Assembly (NCBI GenBank): GCA_963795195.1
Contig: CAWCGU010000003.1
Span: forward strand, 310,001-374,000
DNA length: 64,000 bases
From: CAWCGU01 sp963795195
Lineage (GTDB): Bacteria > Actinomycetota > Thermoleophilia > Solirubrobacterales > 70-9
Direction of reading: 5' to 3'
Position 1 is the first letter of the stretch, and each line of letters opens with the position of its first letter. The translations under genes and the position numbers were made by a program. Shown one piece after another: positions 7,252 through 16,262 of this stretch. The notes below the pieces were generated by a model that worked only from the letters and a program-made list of their open reading frames with translations, did no database searches and had not been told where the DNA came from.

Positions 7252-8460
7252 ATGCCGGGAAATGAGCTCGCGAACGACGAGGATCCCGGGGCAGCCGGGG
7301 GCGAACCTGGTGCCGACCCGGAAGTCGAGGGAACCGAGGGTGACGACGGCAACGAAGAGCCGTCCTTCTTCACCAACCCGAAACGGCTGCTGCAGACGTT
7401 CGCGCTCGTAGTCGTCCTCATCCTCGCGATCTACGTACTGCTGCCGAACGTGGTCGGGCTCGACGACGCGCTCGACAAGCTCGGCTCGGGCGATCCGGTC
7501 TGGCTCGCGATCGCGCTCATTTTCACGATGCTGATGTTCTTCAGCTACGTCGCCCTCTTCCGCGGCGTCGTCGGCGAGAGGACGGTTCACCTGGACTGGC
7601 GGGAGTCCTACGAGATCACCATGGCCGGCCTGGCGGCGACGCGGCTCTTCTCGGCCGGCGGGGCCGGCGGCATCGCGCTCACCTACTGGGCGCTTCGTAA
7701 GGCGGGAATGGAGAGGCGGTTCGCGGCCTCGCGCATGCTGACGCTGCTCGTACTGCTCTACGGCGTCTACCTGCTCACCCTGATCATCAACGGCACGCTG
7801 ATGAGGACGGGCGTCTTCCACGTCGACAGTCCCACGGGTTTGACGACGATTCCGGCTGCGATTGCCGGCGGAATAGTCATCCTGCTGGTACTCGTCACCC
7901 TGCTCCCACAGGACATCGAGCGACGCATGGCCAACTGGACACGCGGCTACCGCTTTGGGCTGCTGCTCAAGCGCCTGGCAACCGTCCCCGCGACTCTTGC
8001 TGCCGGCACGCGCACCGCAGTCGCGTTCGTTCGCGAGCCCTCGCGGGGCGGCCTCGCGGTGCTCGGAGCGATCGGCTTCTGGGCCACTCAGATCGGCATT
8101 CTCTGGGCGAGCTTCCATGCCTACGACGTGCAGGTCCCGCTGGCGATCCTCGTCCAGGGGTTCTTCATCGGCATGGTCGCAAACCTGATCCCGTTCGCCC
8201 CCGGCGGCGTCGGAGCCGTCGACGCGGGAATGATCGGCACCTTCGTGCTCTTCGGCCTCGACGGCTCGACGGTCTTCGCCGCGATTTTGACCTACCGGCT
8301 GTTTGCCTTCTGGCTGCCGATCCCACCCGGTATCGTCGCTTTCTTCCAGCTGCGCCAGACGGTCGCCCGCTGGCAGCAGGAGCGAGACGAGAAAAAGGCT
8401 GCGGTCCAATCCAGATTCGCGCTTGCCGCCGACCCTACTTCAGAAAGTAAAGTACACTAG
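7252..8460 (+). CDS. Lysylphosphatidylglycerol synthase/flippase-like (UPF0104) membrane protein
   Basis: About 402 residues with an acidic, flexible N-terminus followed by seven or eight membrane helices. The C-terminal signature (PFAPGGVGAVDAG, then TYRLFAFWLPI) matches the lysylphosphatidylglycerol synthase transmembrane (YbhN/AglD) family. Members flip or help transfer lipid-linked substrates. There is no fused tRNA-dependent transferase domain, so aminoacylation of lipids is unlikely. An in-frame GTG at 7204 and an ATG at 7237 are alternative starts. The PAP2 gene 59 bases upstream suggests a shared role in envelope lipid metabolism. Confidence 0.78.
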   Translation: MPGNELANDEDPGAAGGEPGADPEVEGTEGDDGNEEPSFFTNPKRLLQTFALVVVLILAIYVLLPNVVGLDDALDKLGSGDPVWLAIALIFTMLMFFSYVALFRGVVGERTVHLDWRESYEITMAGLAATRLFSAGGAGGIALTYWALRKAGMERRFAASRMLTLLVLLYGVYLLTLIINGTLMRTGVFHVDSPTGLTTIPAAIAGGIVILLVLVTLLPQDIERRMANWTRGYRFGLLLKRLATVPATLAAGTRTAVAFVREPSRGGLAVLGAIGFWATQIGILWASFHAYDVQVPLAILVQGFFIGMVANLIPFAPGGVGAVDAGMIGTFVLFGLDGSTVFAAILTYRLFAFWLPIPPGIVAFFQLRQTVARWQQERDEKKAAVQSRFALAADPTSESKVH

Positions 8461-8465
8461 AAGCC

Positions 8466-9474
8466 ATGAGCGGAAAGGAAGCCAACGTCGAAAACGTGAT
8501 CATCATCGGCGGCGCCTGCGCCGGCTACACGGCCGCGCTCTACACCGCCCGCGCCAACCTCGAGCCGCTCGTAATCGAGGGCTTCCAGTGGGGCGGACAG
8601 CTGCAGAACACCACCGACGTCGAGAACTATCCCGGGTTCCCCGAGGAGGGGATCATGGGCCCGGAGCTGATGCAGAAGTTCCGCGACCAGGCCGAGCGCT
8701 TCGGCACCCGCTTCATCACTGACGACGCCACGCGCGTCGAGCTCTCCGACGGCGGCCTGCAGCACGTTTGGGTCGGCGACGACGAGTACGTCGCCAAGAC
8801 CGTGATCCTGGCGATGGGCGCAGAACCGAAGCGGCTCGGCGTCCCCGGCGAGATCGAGCTCGGCGGCAAGGGCGTTTCCACCTGCGGCGTCTGCGACGGC
8901 GCCTTCTTCAAGGGCGAAGAGGTGATCGTCGTCGGCGGCGGCGACTCGGCGATGGAGGACTCGATCTTCATCTCCAAGTTCGCGAGCAAGCTGACCAGCG
9001 TCAACCGCCGGGCCGACTACCGCGCCTCGAAGATCATGTACGACCGCGCCGCGGCCCAGGACAACATCGAGTTCAAGACCCCGTTCGTCGTCGATGAGTT
9101 CGTCGCCGGCGAGGACGGCAAGCTCGACCACGTCAGGCTGCGAAATGTCGGAGACCGACGGGACCGAGGAGGTCGACGTCGGCGGTGCCTTCGTCGCGAT
9201 CGGACACACGCCTCAATCGGCGCTCGTCACGGGTCAGGTCGATACCGACGACAACGGTTACGTGATCGTCGACGAGCCCTCGACCCGCACCAACCTGGCA
9301 GGAGTCTTGGCGATCGGCGATCTCGTCGACCACACCTACCGCCAGGCGATCACCGCCGCCGGCTCGGGCACCAAGGGCGCGCTTGACGCCGAGTGGTACC
9401 TGCGCGACACCCCGCCGTCGCCGGAGGCCCACTGGGCGGGTCGAGCGGGCAAGGCGCTCGCCGCATCCGAGTAG
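8466..9474 (+). CDS. trxB: Thioredoxin reductase (frameshifted)
   Basis: FAD/NADPH-dependent disulfide reductase. The first frame carries the FAD motif (IIGGACAGYTAA), the WGGQLQNTTDVENYPGF segment, the redox-active CGVCDG and the NADPH-binding VVGGGDSAMED. After about 9150 the reading continues in another frame with GGAFVAIGHTPQSAL and the C-terminal FAD motif GVLAIGDL, ending at 9474. Together they give a complete protein of normal length (about 335 residues). The single frame change lies in a conserved housekeeping enzyme and is probably an assembly indel. The first glycine motif is slightly unusual (GGACAG instead of GSGPAG). Confidence 0.9.
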
Positions 9475-9496
9475 CGCCCGGTAGATTTCTTCCTCG

Positions 9497-10606
9497 ATGG
9501 CGGTCATCGAGAAGCCAGAGACACTGGGGTTGCGGCCCTTCCACGAGTTCGACGAGGCCAACGCGACCTGGCCGCGCGGCGACCGTCCGGCGGCGATTCG
9601 CGGTGCCGCGGCTGAGTTCCGCTCCCGCTTCGCGACGCCGGAGAACCGGGTCCGAGCCGTGCGCACGATCAACATCGCCTCGGCTCCTTACCCGCTCAAG
9701 TTCGCTTTCGGTGGCGCCGCCCGCGGCCTCAACCCGTTCATCAACATCATCAACCGCATGGTCGTCGTCCAGTTCGAGGACTTCGACGGGGACCTGAAGA
9801 CGCTCGTCTACGAGCCCACGGTCACGGCGGGCCCGCAGGAGGCGCCCTTCTACGAGCAGATGATGGGCAAGATCGAGCTTCCCGACTGGGTCGCCTACAA
9901 AGTCCTGGCGACGATCTGGAACGAGCCCGATACCGCCCTGGCTGATACCGGGTTGCGTCCCGAGGACGTCGACTTCGTCAGCTTCGACCACCTGCATGTC
10001 CAGGACGTCCGTTTCGTGCTCGGCACGACCGAACCGATTCCCGGCGAGTCGGCCCCGCGCCCTCCGCTCTTCCCGAACGCGAAGCTGATCACGCAGCGCA
10101 AGGAGTGGGACACGTTCGCCTCGCTGCATCCGATGCAGTGGGCCTGGTATGTGGCCGCGGGCATCAAGGACGTACCGACCGACAACGTCGCCCTGATCGA
10201 CGGCGACGTCGAACTCGGCAAGGGCATGGCGCTGGTCTGGACACCGGGTCACACCGACGGCAACCACTCGCTCTGCATCAACACGCCCGACGGGGTCTGG
10301 GTCTCCTCGGAGAACGGGGTTTGCGCCGACAACTGGCACCCGCACCTCTCGAAGATCCCCGGCGTCCGCAAGTACGCGGAGTTCTTCAACCGTGAGGTGG
10401 TGCTCAACTCGAACACGCTCGAGGATTCGATCGATCAATACGACTCGATGATCAAGGAGAAGGCGCTCGCCGACCCGCACGCCCGCGACCCGCGCTTTTT
10501 CAACGTCTTCCCGTCCTCGGAGATGCCCGCCTGGAGGCGGCAGTGGCCGGTCAAGCCCAGCTTCACCTACGGTGGTCTGAACTACGGCGAGATCGTCTCG
10601 CCCTAG
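9497..10606 (+). CDS. Metallo-beta-lactamase-fold hydrolase-like protein
   Basis: A 369-residue protein. SFDHLHVQD matches the HxHxD metal motif of the MBL fold in altered form (HLHVQD), and WTPGHTDGNHSL matches the third motif TPGHTxGxH. The N-terminal 140 residues have no recognised domain, which makes it longer than a minimal MBL hydrolase. No signal peptide is seen. The gene starts 23 bases after trxB and may be co-transcribed with it. The substrate is unknown. Confidence 0.65.
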   Translation: MAVIEKPETLGLRPFHEFDEANATWPRGDRPAAIRGAAAEFRSRFATPENRVRAVRTINIASAPYPLKFAFGGAARGLNPFINIINRMVVVQFEDFDGDLKTLVYEPTVTAGPQEAPFYEQMMGKIELPDWVAYKVLATIWNEPDTALADTGLRPEDVDFVSFDHLHVQDVRFVLGTTEPIPGESAPRPPLFPNAKLITQRKEWDTFASLHPMQWAWYVAAGIKDVPTDNVALIDGDVELGKGMALVWTPGHTDGNHSLCINTPDGVWVSSENGVCADNWHPHLSKIPGVRKYAEFFNREVVLNSNTLEDSIDQYDSMIKEKALADPHARDPRFFNVFPSSEMPAWRRQWPVKPSFTYGGLNYGEIVSP

Positions 10607-10652
10607 CCGAGTGTCGCCCTACGCCGCGGCGCCGGGCTCCTAACCTCGAGGG

Positions 10653-11552
10653 GTGGATCGTCGCTCTTGGTCGCTGCTGCTTGCTCTCGGGGCGATCTGG
10701 GGTGCCAGCTATCTGTTCATCAAGATCGGGCTGCGTGACCTCTCGCCGGCCGTCGTCGCGTGGGGCCGTGTCGTGCTCGCCGCCGCCGTGCTCGTTCCTC
10801 TCGCCGCACACGCGGGGGGGCTGGGAGGGCTGCGCGGGCGGGTGGGGCTGGTGGCGCTCGTGGCTGCGGTGCAGGTCGCCGGTCCGTTCCTCTTGATCGC
10901 CGCGGGCGAGCAGGAGATCAGTTCGGCGACGGCCGGCATCCTGGTCGCGTCGGCACCACTGTTCACAGCGGTGCTTGCGATCCGGGTGGATCCACAGGAG
11001 CGCTCGCAGGGCCTGCGCCTGGTCGGGGTCCTGTTTGGCCTGGCCGGCGTCGCCGTGCTCCTCGGTCTCGACCTGAGCGGTTCCGGTGCGGCGCTGCTCG
11101 GCGGAGGCGCGGTTTTGCTGGCCGGCCTCGGCTACGCGATCGGGGGATTCCTGGTCAAGCAGCGGCTGGGGGAGATCGCTCCGCTCGAGCTGGCCGCCTG
11201 GGTGATGGTCGCCAGCTCCTTGCTGCTGACACCGGCGTCGCTCGCCTCGTGGCCTGAGTCCGCGCCCAGTCCGGGGCCGCTGGCGGCGGTGGGGGTCCTG
11301 GGCGTGCTCGGAACCGGAGTCGCGTTTGCGATCTTCTACACGCTGATGGCCCGTGTCGGGCCGGCGCGTGCCTTCATCGTCAGCTACCTCGCTCCTGGCT
11401 TTGCGGTCTTCTACGGCGCGGTGCTGCTGGATGAGTCGCTTGGCGCCGCGACGTTCGCGGGGCTGGCGCTCATCTTGGCAGGCTCCTGGCTCGCCGTCGA
11501 GGGCCGGCTCGGCCGCCGTTCCGACGAACGCGTCCCCGGCGAGCTGATCTAG
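10653..11552 (+). CDS. EamA (DMT) family transporter
   Basis: A 299-residue integral membrane protein starting at a GTG (10653). It has about ten hydrophobic helices in two repeated halves, beginning with LALGAIWGASYLFIKIGL, the hallmark start of an EamA repeat; the second repeat carries ARAFIVSYLAPGFAVFYG. Such proteins export or import small metabolites across the inner membrane; the substrate is unknown. Its stop codon overlaps the stop of the convergent 3-hydroxyacyl-CoA dehydrogenase gene. Confidence 0.85.
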   Translation: MDRRSWSLLLALGAIWGASYLFIKIGLRDLSPAVVAWGRVVLAAAVLVPLAAHAGGLGGLRGRVGLVALVAAVQVAGPFLLIAAGEQEISSATAGILVASAPLFTAVLAIRVDPQERSQGLRLVGVLFGLAGVAVLLGLDLSGSGAALLGGGAVLLAGLGYAIGGFLVKQRLGEIAPLELAAWVMVASSLLLTPASLASWPESAPSPGPLAAVGVLGVLGTGVAFAIFYTLMARVGPARAFIVSYLAPGFAVFYGAVLLDESLGAATFAGLALILAGSWLAVEGRLGRRSDERVPGELI

Positions 11553-12771
11553 TTGCGCAGTGGCCGGCCCGCGGCAACCGCGTCGCGCAGCAGCGGCGCG
11601 GCTCGGTAGCGCTCCTCGCCCAGCTCGGCATGCAGCGCATCGAGAACGGACAGCACTCGCGCCGGAGAGATGGCGTCGCCCCACTCGAGCGGCCCGCGCG
11701 GCCAGTTGAAGCCGAGCCGCATCGCCGTGTCGATGTCCTCGCCGGAACCGACCCGCTTGCCAAGCGTGAAGGCGGCCTCGTTGACGAGCTGACAGACGAT
11801 GCGGCTGAGGATGGCCGGCTGCGCTTCGGCAGGCAGGCCGATCGAGGCGTCACCACTCCACGCGAGCACATCGCTGTCCGGTTCAGCGCCCTCCGGGTCC
11901 GGCGCCCGGTAGGGATCGTGGGAGTAGTCGTAGTAGCCGCGCCCGCTCTTGCGGCCGAGGCGCCCCGCGGCGACCATCTTCGCCTGAATCGGGTGGGGTT
12001 GCCAGCGCGGCTCGTGGAAGCTCTGCTCCCAGAAGGACTTTGCGACCTCGAAGTTGACGTCGACCCCGACCAGGTCCATCAACTCGAACGGTCCCATGCG
12101 GAAGCCACCGCCGCGGCGCATCACCTGGTCGATCTGCTCGGGGGTGCCGACACCATCGCCGAGCATTCGCAGCGCCTCCAGCGAGTAGGGGCGAGCGCAG
12201 CGGTTTGCGATGAAGCCGATCTCGTCGGCCGCCAGCACCGGCGTGCGTCCCATCCGTCGCGCAACCTCGGTGGTTGCCTCCAGCACTTCGATCGACGATT
12301 CGCCCCCGCGACTACCTCGACGAGGCGCATCAGCGGCGGCGGGTTGAAGAAGTGCATTCCGACGACGCGCTCCGGCGCCTCGACTGTTGCCGCGATCGCC
12401 GTCACCGACAGCGAGGAGGTGTTGGTGGCCAAGATCATTTCCGCCGGGCCCGCGTCCGCCAGGCGCGCGAACAGTTCACGCTTCACGTCGAGGTCCTCGG
12501 GAGCGGCCTCGATCACGAGATCGCAGCCGCCCAGATCCTCGAGCGCGGGGGCGAGGGTCAGGCGTTCTCTGGCGGTGTCGGCGTCGGCGTCGGTCATGCG
12601 ACCCCGCCTTGCGGCGCTCGCAAGTCCCTTGAGCAATCGCTCACGCCCGGCGTCGAGGGCTTCCGGGACGGGATCGTGAAGGAACGCTTCGAAGCCCCCG
12701 CCGCAGGCCAGCTGAGCAATGCCTGCACCCATGGTTCCGGCGCCGACGACGCCGATGCGGCTCACGGTCAC
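11549..12771 (-). CDS. 3-hydroxyacyl-CoA dehydrogenase (frameshifted)
   Basis: NAD-dependent oxidation of 3-hydroxyacyl-CoA to 3-ketoacyl-CoA. The N-terminal part starts at a GTG at 12771 with the Rossmann motif GAGTMGAGIA and continues through NTSSLSVTAIA and MHFFNPPPLM. A frame change near 12290 separates it from the rest, which has GFIANRCARPY, GPFELMDLVG and a second C-terminal 3HCDH domain (FNWPRGPLEWGD). The two C-terminal helical domains resemble the PaaH group. Its GTG overlaps the cupin stop (GTGA). Last gene of the acyl-CoA operon. The frameshift is likely an assembly indel. Confidence 0.88.
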
Positions 12772-13262
12772 GGGGGGGACGGGGGGCTCTCGCCTTCCCA
12801 GTAATCGACCTCGTCGGCGACGCGGAAGATCTTGCGAACCCCGGTCGCCGGGGTTCCCGGCGGCTGCTCGCGAGCCATCAGCTTGCCCGAATCGCCGTAG
12901 ATCGCGATCTCGGGGGAGTTCATCTCGCTGAGCATCAAAACCCGGGCGGGTCTTTCGCTGAAGTTGGCGATTTGGTGCAGGCCGGCCTCGCCGATCGGGA
13001 AGGAGGCCAGGTCACCGGGGTTCAGTTCGCTCCAGCCCGTCGGGGTTCGCACGCTGGGCTGCCCGCTGAGCACGATCAGCATCTCCTCGTTGGCGAGGTG
13101 GGCGTGATACGGGCAGACCGTCTCACCGGGCGGCAGCTCGTAGAGGCTGGCCCCGAGTCGCTCGGCGCCGGCCTGCTTGCCCAGGCGAGCGGCCCGGTAG
13201 CTGAAGCCCTGACGATCCGAGGAGTCGTCGAACTCGGGCTCGAAGACGTTCGCGCCGCTCAC
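12768..13262 (-). CDS. Cupin domain protein
   Basis: A 164-residue protein with one conserved beta-barrel cupin. Motif 1 is visible as PYHAHLANEEMLIVLSG (about residues 52-68) and motif 2 as PIGEAGLHQIANFS (about 92-105), with the usual His and Glu metal-ligand positions. It lies between enoyl-CoA hydratase and 3-hydroxyacyl-CoA dehydrogenase with a 1-base gap and a 4-base overlap, so it is part of that operon. It could be a small-molecule isomerase, dioxygenase or sensor. Nothing identifies the ligand. Confidence 0.75.
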   Translation of the reverse strand: MSGANVFEPEFDDSSDRQGFSYRAARLGKQAGAERLGASLYELPPGETVCPYHAHLANEEMLIVLSGQPSVRTPTGWSELNPGDLASFPIGEAGLHQIANFSERPARVLMLSEMNSPEIAIYGDSGKLMAREQPPGTPATGVRKIFRVADEVDYWEGESPPSPP

Positions 13263-13263
13263 C

Positions 13264-14025
13264 TCAACGTCCCCTGAATTCAGGCTGCCGTTTTTCGAGG
13301 AATGCGTCCATTCCCTCGATCCGGTCCTCGGTTGCCATCGCCAGTTCGTAGAGGCGCCGCTCGGCTTCGAGGCCGCCGCTCATCGGGTTCTCCTCTGCGG
13401 CCAGCACCGCCTGCTTGGCCAGTCGCGCGGCGATCGGCGGGCGGGAGGCGATGCGTTCGGCCAGTTCGAGCGCCGAGCCGAGCCATTCCTGCTTGCGTAC
13501 GACGAGATTGACGAAGCCCATCTCAACCGCCTCGTTCGCACTCACCCGGCGCCCCGTGAGCAACAGCTCCATCGCCCGCTGCTTGCCGATCGTGCGAGCC
13601 AGCCGCTGGCTGCCGCCACCGCCGGGGATGATGCCCAGCGTGATCTCCGGCTGGCCGAATTCGGCACCCTCGGCGGCGACGATCAGGTCGCAGCAGAGCG
13701 CCAGCTCGCAGCCCCCACCAAGCGCGAAGCCGGAGACCGCCGCGACCATCGGCGTCTTGACCGCCGCCATCCGGCGCCAGAAGGCGGCAGAGGGGTGACG
13801 CATCGCCTCCTCGAACGTGCGGTCCCGCAGGGCGCGGATATCGGCGCCGGAGGCGAAAACCTCGTCGGACCCGGCGATCACGATGCAGCGAACCTCGGGG
13901 TCGGCGTCGTAGCTCTCGGCCGCGGACGCGATCGCCTCCATCACCTCCGGCGAGAGGGCGTTGCGGGCCTCCGGACGGTTGAGCTGCAGCAGCGCGACGC
14001 GGTTGGTGACGCTGGTCTCGACCAC
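13264..14025 (-). CDS. Enoyl-CoA hydratase/isomerase
   Basis: A 253-residue crotonase-fold enzyme that hydrates trans-2-enoyl-CoA. Oxyanion-hole and active-site segments are intact: ASGADIRALRD, GFALGGGCELAL (first catalytic Glu) and FGQPEITLGIIPGGGG (second catalytic Glu). The C-terminal helical trimerisation region is complete. It follows the acyl-CoA dehydrogenase gene by 9 bases and precedes the cupin gene by 1 base. This supports a beta-oxidation operon in the order dehydrogenase, hydratase, cupin, hydroxyacyl dehydrogenase. Confidence 0.9.
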   Translation of the reverse strand: MVETSVTNRVALLQLNRPEARNALSPEVMEAIASAAESYDADPEVRCIVIAGSDEVFASGADIRALRDRTFEEAMRHPSAAFWRRMAAVKTPMVAAVSGFALGGGCELALCCDLIVAAEGAEFGQPEITLGIIPGGGGSQRLARTIGKQRAMELLLTGRRVSANEAVEMGFVNLVVRKQEWLGSALELAERIASRPPIAARLAKQAVLAAEENPMSGGLEAERRLYELAMATEDRIEGMDAFLEKRQPEFRGR

Positions 14026-14034
14026 CGACGCCCC

Positions 14035-15204
14035 CTAATTAGAGTCGTAGGGGAGGAAGGCGCTGACGCCGGTCGCATCGCGCCCGATAATCAGCTTCTG
14101 GATCTGCGAGGTGCCCTCATATAGCGTCGTTACCCGTGCGTCGCGCAGGTAGCGCTCGACCGGGTGGTCGTCGACGTAGCCGGCACCGCCGTGAACCTGG
14201 ATGGCGGCATTGGCGCACTCAACTGCGGATTCGGTCGCGTAGAGCTTGGCTACGGATGTCTCGACGGTACTGGGCTTACCCGCGTCCTTGAGCGCGCCGG
14301 CGCGGCGAACCAGCATGCGTGCCGCGTCGCGCTTGACGATCATGTCGGCGATCAGCTCCTGAACGAGCTGGAAGCGGGCGATTGGGACGCCGAACTGCTT
14401 GCGCTCGGTCGAGTAGCTCACGGAGGCGTCGACGCAGCCGTCGCAGATGCCGACGCAGCCGGCGGCGACGCTGTAGCGGCCGGAGTCGAGAGCCGACATC
14501 GCCACCTTGAAGCCCTCACCGACCTCACCCAGCAGGGCATCGTCGCCGACCTCGATCCCGTCAAGCGAGATTTCGGCGGTGTCCGAGCCGCGCAGACCCA
14601 GCTTGCCGTGGATCGGCTGAGCTGTATAGCCGGGACTGTCGGTGGGAACGATGAAGCAGGCAAGCCCGCGGTGCGCGAGTGAGGGGTCGGTCTGGGCGAA
14701 GATCAGCGCGAAGTCGGCGTAGTTGCCGAACGAGATCCACATCTTCTGACCGCTGATCTTCCAGCCGCCTTCGATGCGCTCTGCTCTCGTTCGCAGCGAG
14801 GCGGCGTCGGAGCCGCTGTCGGGCTCGGTCAGCCCGAAGCAGCCGAGGGCGTCACCGGAGCACAGCCGCGGCAGCCAGGCGAGCTTCTGTTCCTCGGTGC
14901 CCCAGCGCTGCAGCGAGCTGCCGACAAGCGAGGTCTGCACGGAAACGACCGTCCGCATCGCCGAACAGCCGCGGCCGACCTGTTCGACGATCAGCCCGTA
15001 GCTGACGTAGTCGAGGTTGCGGCCGCCGTAGGCCTCGTCCAGCACCGCCCCCAGGTAGCCCATCTCGCCCAGGCGGCGGGCGAGCTCACGGTCGAAGCGG
15101 CCCTGGCGATCGTTTTCACGGGCCACCGGCACGATCTCGCCGTCGGTGAAGTCACGGGCGGTTTCAGAAATCAGTCGCTGCTCGTCGCTGAGCTCGAAGT
15201 CCAC
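14035..15204 (-). CDS. Acyl-CoA dehydrogenase
   Basis: FAD-dependent alpha,beta-dehydrogenation of acyl-CoA, the first step of beta-oxidation. The 389-residue length is standard. Signatures visible: FGLTEPDSGSDAAS (flavin/substrate loop), KMWISFGNYAD, RKQFGVPIARFQ, QVHGGAGYVDDHPVERYLRDAR and TLYEGTSQIQ with the catalytic Glu near the C-terminus. It heads the leftward acyl-CoA operon. Short- or medium-chain specificity is likely but cannot be read from the sequence by eye. Confidence 0.92.
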   Translation of the reverse strand: MDFELSDEQRLISETARDFTDGEIVPVARENDRQGRFDRELARRLGEMGYLGAVLDEAYGGRNLDYVSYGLIVEQVGRGCSAMRTVVSVQTSLVGSSLQRWGTEEQKLAWLPRLCSGDALGCFGLTEPDSGSDAASLRTRAERIEGGWKISGQKMWISFGNYADFALIFAQTDPSLAHRGLACFIVPTDSPGYTAQPIHGKLGLRGSDTAEISLDGIEVGDDALLGEVGEGFKVAMSALDSGRYSVAAGCVGICDGCVDASVSYSTERKQFGVPIARFQLVQELIADMIVKRDAARMLVRRAGALKDAGKPSTVETSVAKLYATESAVECANAAIQVHGGAGYVDDHPVERYLRDARVTTLYEGTSQIQKLIIGRDATGVSAFLPYDSN

Positions 15205-15258
15205 GGCCCGGCAGCCTATTGGTCGCCGCGCGTCATCCGCGGCCGCCGCGGGAAGACC

Positions 15259-16044
15259 TCAGCCCGGGTCGGCGTCAATCGCCTTGCGAAGCGCCGCCGA
15301 CGCTCGTCCGGTCAGCGGCCCCGGCGCCTCGGAGAAGGGGCTCCCGTCAAGGCTGCAGACACCCTGGATCTCGCGCGTGGTCGAGGCGAGGAAGGCCTCA
15401 TCCGCACCGGCCAGGTCATCAAGTAGGTACTCCCCCTCGGCGACGTCGAGCGCCGCGATCATCAGCGCCCGCGTGATCGAGGCCAGGATTCCGGTCTGCA
15501 TTGCCGGAGTCCGCAGCTCGCCGTTTCTGACCCAGAAGATCGTCGATGTGGGAGCTTCGAGGACGACTCCGTCGGGTCGCACGAGCAGGGCTTCATCCGC
15601 GTCCCGGGCCTTTGCGATCCGCGTCGCCTGCATGTTGGCGGCGTATGAGATCGACTTGACACCGGTCAGGATCACGCTCGGTGAGTAGGTGACGGTGGCG
15701 AGCGACGCCGTCTCGGGCCAGTCGGGTAGCGGCTCGCAGATCGCGAGCCGCCGGCCACCGCGAGTCACGACCAGCCTCAGCGCTCCGTCATGGCTTCCGA
15801 ACTCAGCCAGCAGAGCGGCGATCTCGCCCTCTAAGGCGTTGCGGGTGAAGCTGAGCTCGATCACGCTTGCGGAGCGTTCGAGCCGGTCGATGTGATCGCC
15901 GAGGCGAAACGGCCTGCCGCCGTACAGCTTGATCACCTCGAACGCGCCGTCGCCGCGCAGCAGTCCCTCATCGGTGATCGCTATCGACCCCTCCGCGGCG
16001 GGGAGAATCTGCCCATCGATGCTTGCCAGGTGTGGACCGCTCAT
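15259..16044 (-). CDS. Class IV aminotransferase (branched-chain aminotransferase / aminodeoxychorismate lyase-like)
   Basis: PLP-dependent fold-type IV enzyme of 261 residues. The likely PLP lysine is in GVKSISYAANM, and the family motifs DEALLVRPDGVVLEAPTSTIFWV and TPAMQTGILASITR are present. It is shorter than typical IlvE, so 4-amino-4-deoxychorismate lyase or a D-amino-acid aminotransferase is equally possible. It lies 54 bases upstream of the acyl-CoA dehydrogenase on the same strand and could share its promoter. The ATG at 16044 was chosen as the only sensible start. Confidence 0.78.
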   Translation of the reverse strand: MSGPHLASIDGQILPAAEGSIAITDEGLLRGDGAFEVIKLYGGRPFRLGDHIDRLERSASVIELSFTRNALEGEIAALLAEFGSHDGALRLVVTRGGRRLAICEPLPDWPETASLATVTYSPSVILTGVKSISYAANMQATRIAKARDADEALLVRPDGVVLEAPTSTIFWVRNGELRTPAMQTGILASITRALMIAALDVAEGEYLLDDLAGADEAFLASTTREIQGVCSLDGSPFSEAPGPLTGRASAALRKAIDADPG

Positions 16045-16262
16045 GGCTGGCGCGAGGCTACTTCAAGCGTGGATGGCATGGCCCGAGAGGTGGGGGCGAA
16101 CGTGGTCATCTGGACTTTTTGGCGACACATTCGTCTCGGCAGGATGCTATTAATCAAGTGTCCGCCACCCCTCCGTTGGCTGGACCGACCCCGCGAGGGG
16201 TGTCCAAAAATCCGTCGAATTATCCGCTCTTTCCTCCAGGGAACCGAAAGGGGCACACTTCT

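Noticed and set aside
7162..8409. Leftward frame of 415 codons
   Set aside because: Antisense to the flippase-like membrane gene, with no domain or hydrophobic pattern.
10563..11684. Leftward frame of 373 codons
   Set aside because: Antisense to the EamA transporter, highly charged, no family features.
16095..16262. Promoter TTGGCG/TGCTAT upstream of the LAxTG protein
   Set aside because: The spacing between the boxes is about 20 bases and the match is weak, so it is not listed as a feature.
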